DNA of 64,000 nt from CAYNVS01 sp964400725 (GTDB lineage: Bacteria; Myxococcota_A; SURF-8; CAYNVS01): assembly GCA_964400725.1 (NCBI GenBank), contig CAYNVS010000005.1:78982-142981 (forward strand). Direction: 5' to 3'. Both the position numbers and the translations under genes were made by a program. Shown one piece after another: positions 17,255 through 25,484 of this stretch (its first letter is position 1; every line of letters begins with the position of its first letter). The notes under the pieces were generated by a model that saw only the letters and a program-made list of their open reading frames with translations, did not search any database and was not told the origin of the DNA.

Positions 17255-18832
17255 ATGACCGAAAGAAAAGACATAGTAAGGGGAACCGTAATTTTTTCCG
17301 CGATGACCGCCGTATCGCGCGTTACCGGTTACGGGCGGGAGCTTGTAAGAGCTGTTTATCTCGGCACAAGCGACGCTTCCGACGCGTTCGGCGTGGCGAT
17401 AACGATTCCGAACATGTTCCGAAGCCTCGTAGCCGAAGGCGCGATGAACGCGGCGTTCGTGCCGGTTCTTTCCGATTTGAAAAATAAAGATAAAAAGGCG
17501 TGGGCCGACTTCATCGGCGGCTCGTTCACTTTATTAAGCGCGGTTCTGACCTTTTTGGCCGTTGCGGGAGCTATCGCTTCTCCATTTTTAGCCTCCGAGA
17601 TTTTCGCGCGCGGGTTTAAAAGCGAGCCGGCAAAGCTGGAACTCACAATCAAGCTGACGCAAATAGCGTTCGTCTATTTGCTTTTTGTCGGTCTCTCGGC
17701 GTTCGTTCAAGGAATCCTCAACAGTTTTAAAATCTTCGGCCCTTCGGCCTTTACTCCGGCGCTGCTTAACCTTGCCGTAATCGCCTTCGCCGCTCTTCTT
17801 TCGCCGTTGATGGAGCAGCCGGCGTACGCTTTCGTTCTCGGGTTCGCGGCTGGCGGATTGTTGCAGCTGTTATTCCAGCTGCCTTATCTTTATCGCGTCG
17901 GCGCGAAGATTAAGCCGAATTGGAAGTGGCGCGATCCTAACGTGATAAGAGCTTTGAAGCTGCTGGCGCCGGTTGCGTTCGGTTTCGGCGTTTACGAGAT
18001 AAACGTGGCGCTCAGCCAGCTTATCGCGTCGTATCTCGGCGAAGGCGCGTATAGTTCGCTTCAGTATTCCAACAGAATACTAGAGCTTCCGCTTGGGCTG
18101 TTCGTAACCGCGCTGGCGACGGTAATTCTGCCGACGCTCGCCGAGAACGCTCATACCGGCGACATGGAGTCGTATAAGCAAAACCTTGCCTTCGCGCTAA
18201 AACTGACGCTTTTCCTAACGCTTCCGGCCGCCGCCTTTTTGGTCGCGCTGCGCGGCGAAATTTTTTCGGCGCTTTTAGGCTACGGCCGATTCGACGAGAC
18301 GTCCATCCGCATGTGCGCGTACGTTTTCGCTTTTCACGTCGTAGGCATGCCCTTCATCGGATTGTCGCGGGTGCTGGTGCGGGCGTTCAACGCGACTGAA
18401 GAGACAAAACTGCCGGTCGTCGCCGCGTTCTATTCCATGATAATTAATGTGATTTTAAGCTGGTTCTTCGCCTTTTACACGCCGCTTGGCAACGGCGGAA
18501 TAGCGTTTGCGTCCTCGATTGCCGCGGCGGCGCAGACCGGCGTCCTTATTTATTACCTTTCCGCCAGAAAAAAACTGCGCCTTAACTGGGGAAGCATAGC
18601 CGTCTCCGCGTTAAAGGTGGCGGCGGCGGCGGCGGCGGTATTCGCAATAGCTTTCGCGGCGCGCGAGAGCGTAGAATGGGGCGGCAAGGGCCGGACGCTG
18701 GCGTTTCTTTGCCTCTGCGCGGCTGTCTGCGCTTCTTTTTATTTCGGCGCGCTGCTTTTATTAAAGGAAAAAGAAGCGGTTTTTCTTAAGAATTTCATTG
18801 CAAGAAAATTTTTAAGGCGCGGCAATAAATAA
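17255..18832 (+). CDS. murJ: Lipid II flippase MurJ
   Basis: A 525-residue polytopic membrane protein of the MviN/MurJ family, with about 14 hydrophobic segments. It would flip lipid II across the inner membrane for peptidoglycan synthesis. Typical marks are the N-terminal SRVTGYGRELVRAVYLGTS, the VAEGAMNAAFVPVL stretch and the conserved SNRILELPLGLF loop. Length is normal. It has its own upstream promoter-like sequence and is followed 25 bp later by a thioesterase gene. Confidence 0.95.
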   Translation: MTERKDIVRGTVIFSAMTAVSRVTGYGRELVRAVYLGTSDASDAFGVAITIPNMFRSLVAEGAMNAAFVPVLSDLKNKDKKAWADFIGGSFTLLSAVLTFLAVAGAIASPFLASEIFARGFKSEPAKLELTIKLTQIAFVYLLFVGLSAFVQGILNSFKIFGPSAFTPALLNLAVIAFAALLSPLMEQPAYAFVLGFAAGGLLQLLFQLPYLYRVGAKIKPNWKWRDPNVIRALKLLAPVAFGFGVYEINVALSQLIASYLGEGAYSSLQYSNRILELPLGLFVTALATVILPTLAENAHTGDMESYKQNLAFALKLTLFLTLPAAAFLVALRGEIFSALLGYGRFDETSIRMCAYVFAFHVVGMPFIGLSRVLVRAFNATEETKLPVVAAFYSMIINVILSWFFAFYTPLGNGGIAFASSIAAAAQTGVLIYYLSARKKLRLNWGSIAVSALKVAAAAAAVFAIAFAARESVEWGGKGRTLAFLCLCAAVCASFYFGALLLLKEKEAVFLKNFIARKFLRRGNK

Positions 18833-18857
18833 TTTATTTTAAACGCGAGGTTTTATT

Positions 18858-19256
18858 ATGAGAGAGCCGAAAATTCCTCCTCCGTGCATGGCGTTTTTAA
18901 ACGCCGAGATGATTGAAAACGAACCGGGTAAAGCGGTTTTTAAATTTCGCCCGACGGCGGAAATGGAAAATCCATTCGGGACTATTCAAGGCGGACTGCT
19001 TGCGGGGATGATAGACAACTTGGTCGGGCCTGCGGTTTTTGCGGCCGATCCGTCCCGCGCCACCGCGACCATACAGATGAATCTGCACTTTTTAGGGCCT
19101 GCCGCGGCGGGAGACGTTCTAATCGGAAGAGCCGAAGCGGTTAAAATGGGTCGGACTCAGGCTTACGTAGAGGCGGAGCTGCGCAGGGAGTCGGACGGCA
19201 AACTGCTGGTAAAAGCCTCGGCCGTCAATATTTTTCTCGACGAAAAACGCGGTTAG
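18858..19256 (+). CDS. PaaI-type hotdog thioesterase
   Basis: A 132-residue hotdog-fold acyl-CoA thioesterase-like protein. The core helix and catalytic surroundings are in the stretch NPFGTIQGGLLAGMIDNLVGPA (with the usual G-x-Q-G-G-x-L pattern), and ATIQMNLHFLGPA gives the second strand. The substrate is unknown; PaaI/YigI-like members hydrolyse aryl- or medium-chain acyl-CoAs. The gene follows murJ closely and may share its transcript. Confidence 0.85.
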   Translation: MREPKIPPPCMAFLNAEMIENEPGKAVFKFRPTAEMENPFGTIQGGLLAGMIDNLVGPAVFAADPSRATATIQMNLHFLGPAAAGDVLIGRAEAVKMGRTQAYVEAELRRESDGKLLVKASAVNIFLDEKRG

Positions 19257-19421
19257 CGCGTTAATTACTTCGATAAATCAAACCTTTTTAACGTTTTAAA
19301 AGCCGGTTTGTCTTATATGAAACGCGCTTGAAATAAATAAAGATATTTGCCAATATTTTTATTTCGTGATATTCATTTTTGAATGAAGTCCGGCTTGATT
19401 TTTAAACCTTCGGAGGTTTTT

Positions 19422-21380
19422 ATGCTCAATAAATTCGCTTTTGCGATTGCAATATTTTTCGTTTTGGCCGCGGTTTGCGGCGAGGCGCTCGCGGGGACTA
19501 TCACCCTTTCCGAGCCGAAAAATACCGGCACGCTATATTACAATTCCGGCAATGTAACTTCGATTACGTTCAAATTTTCCGTGGTCGGCGTTTCTCTCGA
19601 CAATCAGTTAAGCAGCTGCAACGTGAACATATCGAAGGGAACGAAAAGCAAAGACGTTGACTGCGCGACGGCCTTGAAGGAAAAAGACGCCTATTCGCTG
19701 GATATAGAAGATATGTTCTCCGCGGTTGACGTTACGACCGCTAAAGAAGGCAATTATCACTTTACTTTCACCATTAAATGGTACGACTCCGTCTCCGACG
19801 GCGACGCGGATTACTACGAGGACGATTACGAAGAAGAATCTTACGCTCTGATTACCTCCACTCAGGACGCGACCGTTGTAATAGACGACACCAGCCCGGC
19901 GCAGCCGAAGATAGCGACCGACACGCAGGGAAGCAATCCGGAGTCGGGCGATTCGGCGCTTATTTTAACGTGGGTAAAAGTTACAAAAGGAGTCGACGGA
20001 CAGGACGAACCGGCGAGCCCGCATTACGACGTCTGCGCCGACAGCGTCGCTGGGCAGTCCGACTTCGCTAAATGCGAGCACAAAGCGCAGGACGTAACCG
20101 GAACGACAAGCGGAAGCAACGTAAGCTATAAAATTACCGGTTTAACCAACGGCACGCTTTATTACGTAAAGGTCAGAGGGCGCGATTTGGCGGGCAACGT
20201 CGGGCTGTTCAGCTCGCCCGAAGTTGCCGGCACGCCTCAGCCGGTCGCGGATTACTGGCAGTATTACAAGGCTAACGGCGGAAAAGACGAAGGCGGCTTC
20301 TGTTTCATAGCGACGGAAGTTTTCGGCTCGTACGACGCTCCGCAGGTAATTGTTTTGCGCGACCTGCGCGACCGCGTCATTCTGAAGCTGCCGTTCGGCG
20401 CCGCGTTTGTCCGCTACTATTACTCTCATGGCCGCGATTGGGCTAAGGCTTTAGGCGGAAACGCATTCGCCCGCGCGGCGGTTAAGGCGGGGCTTTATCC
20501 GGTCGTCGGCGCGGCGTTGGCGCTTTTCGCTTACAAATCCGTTATCGCTTACGGTTTGTGCGCGGCGGCAATCTTCGCTTTGTTTTTTGTTTGGCGAAGA
20601 GTCTCCGGCAGGCGCAAGGCGGCAAAGGCATCTTTAATCGCGCTCGCGGCGGTCTGCGCGTTCGCCGCGCTTTCGGCTTCCTCCGGTTCGGCGCGCGCCG
20701 AGAGCGACCGTTACGGCTCTTTCTCCGCCTCGGCCGGAAACATGTGGCTGACGAGCCTTGACGACGGTCTCGATAAAAAGGCCGCGGACGAGATTTTCGG
20801 TTCCGCGTCGCACTTTACCTTCGCCTTCTCATACGAGCAGTTTTTATGGGACAACGCATACGTCGGCGCGTTCGCCTTAGGCGGAACGTTTTCGTATTAT
20901 TGGCTTAACGGCAACGGCATTTTTATGGCGGGCGAAAACAAGGGGAAGAAAAGCTCCGTCGACGAGACGAAGCTCAGCGTTATTCCCCTTAGGCTTGACG
21001 CTTCTTGGCGCTTCGAGCAGTTCAACAAGCTGTGGGAAATCCCGCTCGTCCCCTATATCAAAGGGGGCGTGAACTATTATATTTGGTGGGTGAAGAACTC
21101 GTTCGGCGACGTCGCTTCCTACAAAGACGCGGCCGACTCGAAAGCGGCCAAATACAAAGGTTACGGCGGCACATTTGGCTTTGAAGGCGCGGCGGGGCTT
21201 CTTCTGTCGCTCAATTTCATCGATCCGGCGGTTTCGACCAACATGGACGCCGAGTACGGAGTGAACGAAACGTACGTTTTCGGCGAATTTACCTATTCGG
21301 TAGTAAACGATTTCTACTCGTCCAGCAGCATGGATTTTTCCGGCTATCATTTCTTGGTCGGTCTCGCGTTCGATTTTTAG
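19422..21380 (+). CDS. Fusion: FnIII domain, CFI-box, membrane segments, internal signal peptide and outer-membrane-like barrel
   Basis: A 652-residue protein of mixed build. A signal peptide (1-24) leads to a beta-sandwich region, then an FnIII-like domain (about 160-275). The CFI-box begins at FCFIATEVFGSYDAP (Cys294) and runs to about 345; it is a known C-terminal motif in secreted proteins, usually ending the protein near a membrane helix. Here two hydrophobic segments (about 350-392) are followed by a basic stretch, a third hydrophobic run and an AxA-type site (SARA, about 423-426). From residue 427 an aromatic-rich, alternating sequence resembles an outer-membrane beta-barrel. ATG 19422 with GGAGG is chosen over an open frame from 19383. 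Confidence 0.75.
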   Translation: MLNKFAFAIAIFFVLAAVCGEALAGTITLSEPKNTGTLYYNSGNVTSITFKFSVVGVSLDNQLSSCNVNISKGTKSKDVDCATALKEKDAYSLDIEDMFSAVDVTTAKEGNYHFTFTIKWYDSVSDGDADYYEDDYEEESYALITSTQDATVVIDDTSPAQPKIATDTQGSNPESGDSALILTWVKVTKGVDGQDEPASPHYDVCADSVAGQSDFAKCEHKAQDVTGTTSGSNVSYKITGLTNGTLYYVKVRGRDLAGNVGLFSSPEVAGTPQPVADYWQYYKANGGKDEGGFCFIATEVFGSYDAPQVIVLRDLRDRVILKLPFGAAFVRYYYSHGRDWAKALGGNAFARAAVKAGLYPVVGAALALFAYKSVIAYGLCAAAIFALFFVWRRVSGRRKAAKASLIALAAVCAFAALSASSGSARAESDRYGSFSASAGNMWLTSLDDGLDKKAADEIFGSASHFTFAFSYEQFLWDNAYVGAFALGGTFSYYWLNGNGIFMAGENKGKKSSVDETKLSVIPLRLDASWRFEQFNKLWEIPLVPYIKGGVNYYIWWVKNSFGDVASYKDAADSKAAKYKGYGGTFGFEGAAGLLLSLNFIDPAVSTNMDAEYGVNETYVFGEFTYSVVNDFYSSSSMDFSGYHFLVGLAFDF

Positions 21381-21553
21381 CAAGCGTAAGAAATATCGCG
21401 GGGGGCTCGGCGTTTTATTATAAAATCGTGTTGATATAATCGCGCAAAAATGATACCGATAATTCAAACGCGCAATTCGCCTGCCGCAAAGGCGAAATTT
21501 AAAAGGCCGCGGCTGTTTGCGGCGCTCGCGGCCGGAAAAAGAAAGAGATTCAA

Positions 21554-22126
21554 ATGGCTGAAGAATTGAAATTCGGGAAAGGAAAAGTGGCTGATTTCAC
21601 GCTTAAAATCAAAGACCAGAAAACCGGCGAGGTTCTGGTTGACAGCAAAGAGGAAGACCCTGAGTATCCTTATCTTTCCTCGCTTTATGAAATGCCCATG
21701 ACCCTGCCGGACTCCGTATGGAGACATCTCGACGGCAAAGGGAAAGGCCAGACCGCGACGGTGGCCGTAAGCGCGAAAGAGGCTTTCGGCGAATACGACG
21801 AATCGAGGACGATGGAAATACCGCTCGACGAGCTGCCCGACGGAATGGAAATTACGCCTAACGAGCCTTATCAGTTCCTCGACGACAACGACGAAGTCGT
21901 CGAAGTGGTTTTCAAGCGCGTTGACGACGAAAAGAAAGTCGCCGTAGCCGACATGAATCATCCTTTCGCCGGAAAAGACGTGAACTTCGAGATAGAAATA
22001 GTCGAAGTGCGCAACCCCAACGCGGAAGATAAAAAGGAAATTAAAGAACTCCTCGACATTATGATGGACGACGGCGTCATTGACAAAGCTAAAGCAGACG
22101 AAATTCGGGCGCAAATCAAGAAGTAA
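21554..22126 (+). CDS. SlyD-like FKBP-type peptidyl-prolyl isomerase
   Basis: A 190-residue prolyl isomerase/chaperone of the SlyD group. An FKBP N-terminal strand set (KVADFTLKIKDQKTGEVL) is followed by the AFGEYDESRTMEIPLDELP stretch, where SlyD carries its insert-in-flap chaperone loop, and by DVNFEIEIVEVR closing the FKBP domain. Metal-binding C-terminal His/Cys clusters, present in E. coli SlyD, are missing; the tail is a charged helix. It would assist protein folding in the cytoplasm. The start ATG 21554 follows AAAGAGA. The next gene appears to overlap its end. Confidence 0.88.
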   Translation: MAEELKFGKGKVADFTLKIKDQKTGEVLVDSKEEDPEYPYLSSLYEMPMTLPDSVWRHLDGKGKGQTATVAVSAKEAFGEYDESRTMEIPLDELPDGMEITPNEPYQFLDDNDEVVEVVFKRVDDEKKVAVADMNHPFAGKDVNFEIEIVEVRNPNAEDKKEIKELLDIMMDDGVIDKAKADEIRAQIKK

Positions 22127-23507
22127 CGAGGCCGCCTCAGGCGTCCGTCCGAATTTCAAGAAACCGGAATTCGCAAAGGGGCTGCCGCGGATATTTTTCG
22201 CGGCGGCTTTTTTTATTTTAACCATTACGCCGTACGCGTCGAACGGCGGAGACGCCGCGCCCGCGCCCGAAATCGTGGCGATAGCCGACAAACTGCCCGC
22301 GGTTCTGGCTCCATTCGAGAATACTTTTCAATTCGATCTGGAAAATCAGCTTAAAAGCTCGATTAAAAATTACTCGCCCTTTTCCGAGCGCGCCTTTTCG
22401 CAAAAGCTGCCCGCAGGCCGAATGGTCGATTACGCCCGCTGCGAGACGCTGCAGTGCAAGCTCGATTTGATTTATCAAAACGGAATCGATTACGTCTTTT
22501 TAATAAAAATGGACGAACTCCATTTTGCGGTTCAAATAACGTGCGAGGTTTACGAGATTAAAAAGGGGGAGGCGGTCGCCAAGGCCGTCAAGCTGAGCAT
22601 GGGAATGGCCGGCCTCACGCAGAACGTCTCCGACGCGTGCGCCGAGGCCGCCGCCACGTCGCAGAACAAGACGTCCAAGAACGAAGCGAAGGAGAAGGAG
22701 ACGAAGAAGGAAGAGGAAACTAAGAAAGAAAATAAAATCGAGGAGGCGCCTTACCAGCGTCTCATATTCGTTCCTGCCGGACAGGCTTTGCTTGGGCCGT
22801 ACGACCAATTCAATCAGCCGGAGGCGGGCGTCAAGGAATTTTTTCTGGACGCGCTGAAAGTTCGTTACACCGATTACCTCGACTGCGTCAGAAAGAAAAA
22901 ATGCGAAGATATAGATTTCGCAAATTGCAGGGCGACGGCGGACGGCGCGAAGTTCGACGCTCCGGCCTCGGAAGTCGCGAAGAAATTTTTCATTCGCAAC
23001 GAACTGCCGGCGGTCTGCGTAAGCAAGAAACAGGCTGAGGATTACTGCAAATTCCGCAACGGCAGGCTGCCGACGGAGTTGGAGTGGATAAGAGCGGCTC
23101 GCGGAAACGATTCGAGAGCCTACCCGTGGGGCGACGAGCTGCCGGACAAGGAAAAGGCCAAATATTGCGACAAAAGCGAAGGCTGCCTTACGGTTCCGGA
23201 ATTGAAAAAATCGACCGGCTTTCCTTTCGCTTATCCGGTAAGCGCGCTTGGGGCTGGCAAAGGGCCGTTCGGTCATATTCAGATGGCCGGCAATGTTTGG
23301 GAATGGACGGCGAATCTATCCGACGCGGTTACCAAGGCCGGAAACGAAATTCCCGACCAGCTTTATTCAAAGCGGGACAAACTAACCGCGGTTCACGGGG
23401 GCAGTTTCGCTTATTCGAGGGAATATATGTTTGTATGGAAGCGCAAGGCTCTCCTGCCGGAAACGACAAGTTTCGATTTAGGCTTCAGGTGCGCGTCCGA
23501 TAAATGA
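22080..23507 (+). CDS. Secreted formylglycine-generating-enzyme-fold (SUMF1) protein, probably non-catalytic
   Basis: A protein of up to 475 residues. After a short basic N-terminus, a hydrophobic export segment (about 38-53, PRIFFAAAFFILTITP) is followed by an unassigned domain (55-205) and a Lys/Glu-rich linker (about 206-230). The FGE-sulfatase domain (about 232-475) shows RLPTELEWIRAARG, the PWGDELP loop, MAGNVWEWTA and the final LGFRC. The active-site Cys pair of true formylglycine enzymes, expected after the HGGSF motif, is absent, so a binding or structural role is more likely. The start is uncertain: TTG 22080 overlaps the previous gene by 47 bp and no better codon exists before the export segment. 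Confidence 0.7.
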   Translation: MTKLKQTKFGRKSRSNEAASGVRPNFKKPEFAKGLPRIFFAAAFFILTITPYASNGGDAAPAPEIVAIADKLPAVLAPFENTFQFDLENQLKSSIKNYSPFSERAFSQKLPAGRMVDYARCETLQCKLDLIYQNGIDYVFLIKMDELHFAVQITCEVYEIKKGEAVAKAVKLSMGMAGLTQNVSDACAEAAATSQNKTSKNEAKEKETKKEEETKKENKIEEAPYQRLIFVPAGQALLGPYDQFNQPEAGVKEFFLDALKVRYTDYLDCVRKKKCEDIDFANCRATADGAKFDAPASEVAKKFFIRNELPAVCVSKKQAEDYCKFRNGRLPTELEWIRAARGNDSRAYPWGDELPDKEKAKYCDKSEGCLTVPELKKSTGFPFAYPVSALGAGKGPFGHIQMAGNVWEWTANLSDAVTKAGNEIPDQLYSKRDKLTAVHGGSFAYSREYMFVWKRKALLPETTSFDLGFRCASDK

Positions 23508-23578
23508 CGCGCGTCGATTTTTACTTGTCCGCCAATATTGAAAATATTTTTAGAAACGCCGCAACGGTCGATTGGCGG

Positions 23579-24361
23579 TTAAATTTTCTTAACTTTTTCG
23601 TATAAATCGGGAAGGGAACCTTGCTTTAAACGAAATTTCGTTCCGTGGTTATGTCCGGTTCTTGCGTCAAAATCAACAAGAACTGCGCCGTTTTTAATTG
23701 CGCTTATGAATTTTTCTATCGAAAATTTCTCAAGCATCATAATTTGACCGTAATGGAAATGCTCTTCTCCGTTTATCTTTTTAACTTCGGCTTTTATATA
23801 AAAACAATTTTTTAATTTTGTTCCCGCTTTATGGAACAAATCGTCGAAACCCCAATAAGGCTGAGGCGAAAGCTCTTTTAAACCAACTCCTTGTTTAATA
23901 AAAAGCAACCAATTTTTGTGTCTATCGTCAACCTGTTTTGAGTCAAAAGATACTTCAACTTTGCGCTCTTGGTAGTTTATAATAATTCCGAAACCTCTGT
24001 CTGTTCTTGATAAGCCGTTTATCGTCTGCCTAAAGCTCATCTCGGTCGCAGGATATTTTGTTCCGGCCAAATCGTGCGCCCATCCGTACTTAGGAAGTAA
24101 AAGAGAGGAAACTAAGCGACAGGCTCGCGGCGAAGGCTCCAAGTGGAATAATTTCGTCAACGAAGAAGTTTCGCTTCGCCGGCATTTTAGCTCCCACTCG
24201 GCGGCGTTCGGTATAGGAAGATTGTTTTCTTTAATCCCTAACAAATCTTCCAATGTGTTGCCGACTCCTCCCGCATTGCCCGGTCTAGCGTTTTTTATAA
24301 AACCCGTTTCTCTAATTTTCTTTAGCGAGTCTATTAGTTCCTGTTTTGTGATAGTTTGCAC
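23579..24361 (-). CDS. Type II restriction endonuclease, MvaI/BcnI family
   Basis: A 260-residue endonuclease matching the MvaI/BcnI family, whose members cut CC(W/S)GG-type sites as monomers. The N-terminal RPGNAGGVGNTLEDLLGI (about 26-43) and the catalytic strand with EWELK (55-59) are the recognisable parts; a second conserved region is FDARTGHNHGTKFR near the C-terminus. It lies 12 bp downstream of the methyltransferase and is read with it. The pair is richer in A and T than its neighbours and points against them, consistent with acquisition by transfer. The recognition site cannot be read from the sequence. Confidence 0.85.
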   Translation of the reverse strand: MQTITKQELIDSLKKIRETGFIKNARPGNAGGVGNTLEDLLGIKENNLPIPNAAEWELKCRRSETSSLTKLFHLEPSPRACRLVSSLLLPKYGWAHDLAGTKYPATEMSFRQTINGLSRTDRGFGIIINYQERKVEVSFDSKQVDDRHKNWLLFIKQGVGLKELSPQPYWGFDDLFHKAGTKLKNCFYIKAEVKKINGEEHFHYGQIMMLEKFSIEKFISAIKNGAVLVDFDARTGHNHGTKFRLKQGSLPDLYEKVKKI

Positions 24362-24373
24362 AGTCGTCCCCTT

Positions 24374-25303
24374 TTATGAAACCGGTTTCCAGAAATCGAG
24401 CAGGTACTCGAATGTAACGCCCATGGTAATATAATTGCTGGGCCAGCCGAATATGCCGATCTGGTTTACGACGTTTGTTCTATCCCATATGATTATGTTT
24501 CTTAATTCGTATCCTCTTTTACGCAGCTCTTCTATCAAGGAGACGTGAATCGTAATTCTCTTGTTATCCCACCACATATCGGGGACGTTTATTACGCAAT
24601 GTCCCTTCGGTTTAAGCAGCGGCAGCAACGATTCAAATATATCCCCCATTATATCGGTGTAGTTCTCAAGCTCCAAAATTCCCAAATCTCTTTGATCTTG
24701 CGAATATTGCTCAACTTTATCAAGCTGGTCATTTTTTCTGTCCCGCCTTGATTTGTTTTTTCTTTGTCTATTCAAAAGGTTTGCGTAGGGCGGAGACGTC
24801 CAAATCAGCTTGACGCTGTTTTCCGGCAGATAGTAAGGGATATGTCTTGCGTCGTCGTTTACGGCGACTTGTTGGGATGAGCCGCTCATCATATCCTTTT
24901 CGGCGGCAAGTCTTTTAGAACAAAGCTCGACGTAATGTTTTTGGAGGTCGAATCCAACGGCGTTTCTATTTAAATCGTTGGCGGCGACAAGAGTCGTTCC
25001 GCTTCCGACAAACGGGTCGAGCACAAGTTCGCCCTCGTGAGAAAATAGCTCAATAACCTTTTTGCTTAATGAGATGGGAAACGTTGCTGGATGAACCGAT
25101 TTGTCCCGTACGTCTCGTTTTTCGTATGCAAACTTCCAAACGCCCAGCTGCGATTTAAGCCAGTCTTTAGGCGTAAGACAGTTTATATGCGTAGGGGGGC
25201 AAGCGCACGTTCTTTCGTTCGAGATTGGCAATAGAGTTCGGAAAAGCTCGTCGGTCGGCAAAATTGCGTTAGGCGTTTTGTTGTTGTTTTTTATTTGCAT
25301 CAT
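24374..25303 (-). CDS. DNA methyltransferase (N4-cytosine type) of the R-M pair
   Basis: A 309-residue SAM-dependent DNA methyltransferase. Motif I is DPFVGSGTT at 96-104 and motif IV is TSPPY at 169-173; TSPPY favours N4-cytosine (or N6-adenine) methylation. SAM-motif-before-catalytic-motif order differs from the catalytic-first order common in beta-class enzymes. It should protect the host site cut by the adjacent endonuclease. The start is ATG 25303 (MMQIKNNN). The R-M pair is flanked by a + strand secreted-protein gene and by guaB. Confidence 0.88.
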   Translation of the reverse strand: MMQIKNNNKTPNAILPTDELFRTLLPISNERTCACPPTHINCLTPKDWLKSQLGVWKFAYEKRDVRDKSVHPATFPISLSKKVIELFSHEGELVLDPFVGSGTTLVAANDLNRNAVGFDLQKHYVELCSKRLAAEKDMMSGSSQQVAVNDDARHIPYYLPENSVKLIWTSPPYANLLNRQRKNKSRRDRKNDQLDKVEQYSQDQRDLGILELENYTDIMGDIFESLLPLLKPKGHCVINVPDMWWDNKRITIHVSLIEELRKRGYELRNIIIWDRTNVVNQIGIFGWPSNYITMGVTFEYLLDFWKPVS

Positions 25304-25411
25304 ATTTTTTCGCCAACATATCTCTTGTTTTTTACAGTTATTTCAATAGCCGCTTACTTTACTTAACAGACCGACCGGCTTTAATCAACACCAAAACTAC
25401 GGATTTTGTAT

Positions 25412-25440
25412 TTGACACCGGCGCCGCATTCGCGTAAATT
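25412..25440 (+). promoter_or_regulatory. Sigma-70-type promoter for guaB-guaA
   Basis: Perfect -35 TTGACA (25412-25417), 17-bp spacer, TAAATT (25435-25440), 45 bp before ATG 25485. This is the best consensus match seen in the window. Confidence 0.7.
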
Positions 25441-25484
25441 ACTCGTTTAACAGTCGGGTCTTTTTAAAATCAAAGAGGAATACA

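Noticed and set aside
19257..19421. Terminator and promoter after the thioesterase gene
   Set aside because: Only a loose AAACC/GGTTT pairing around an AT-rich middle was seen, not enough to call.
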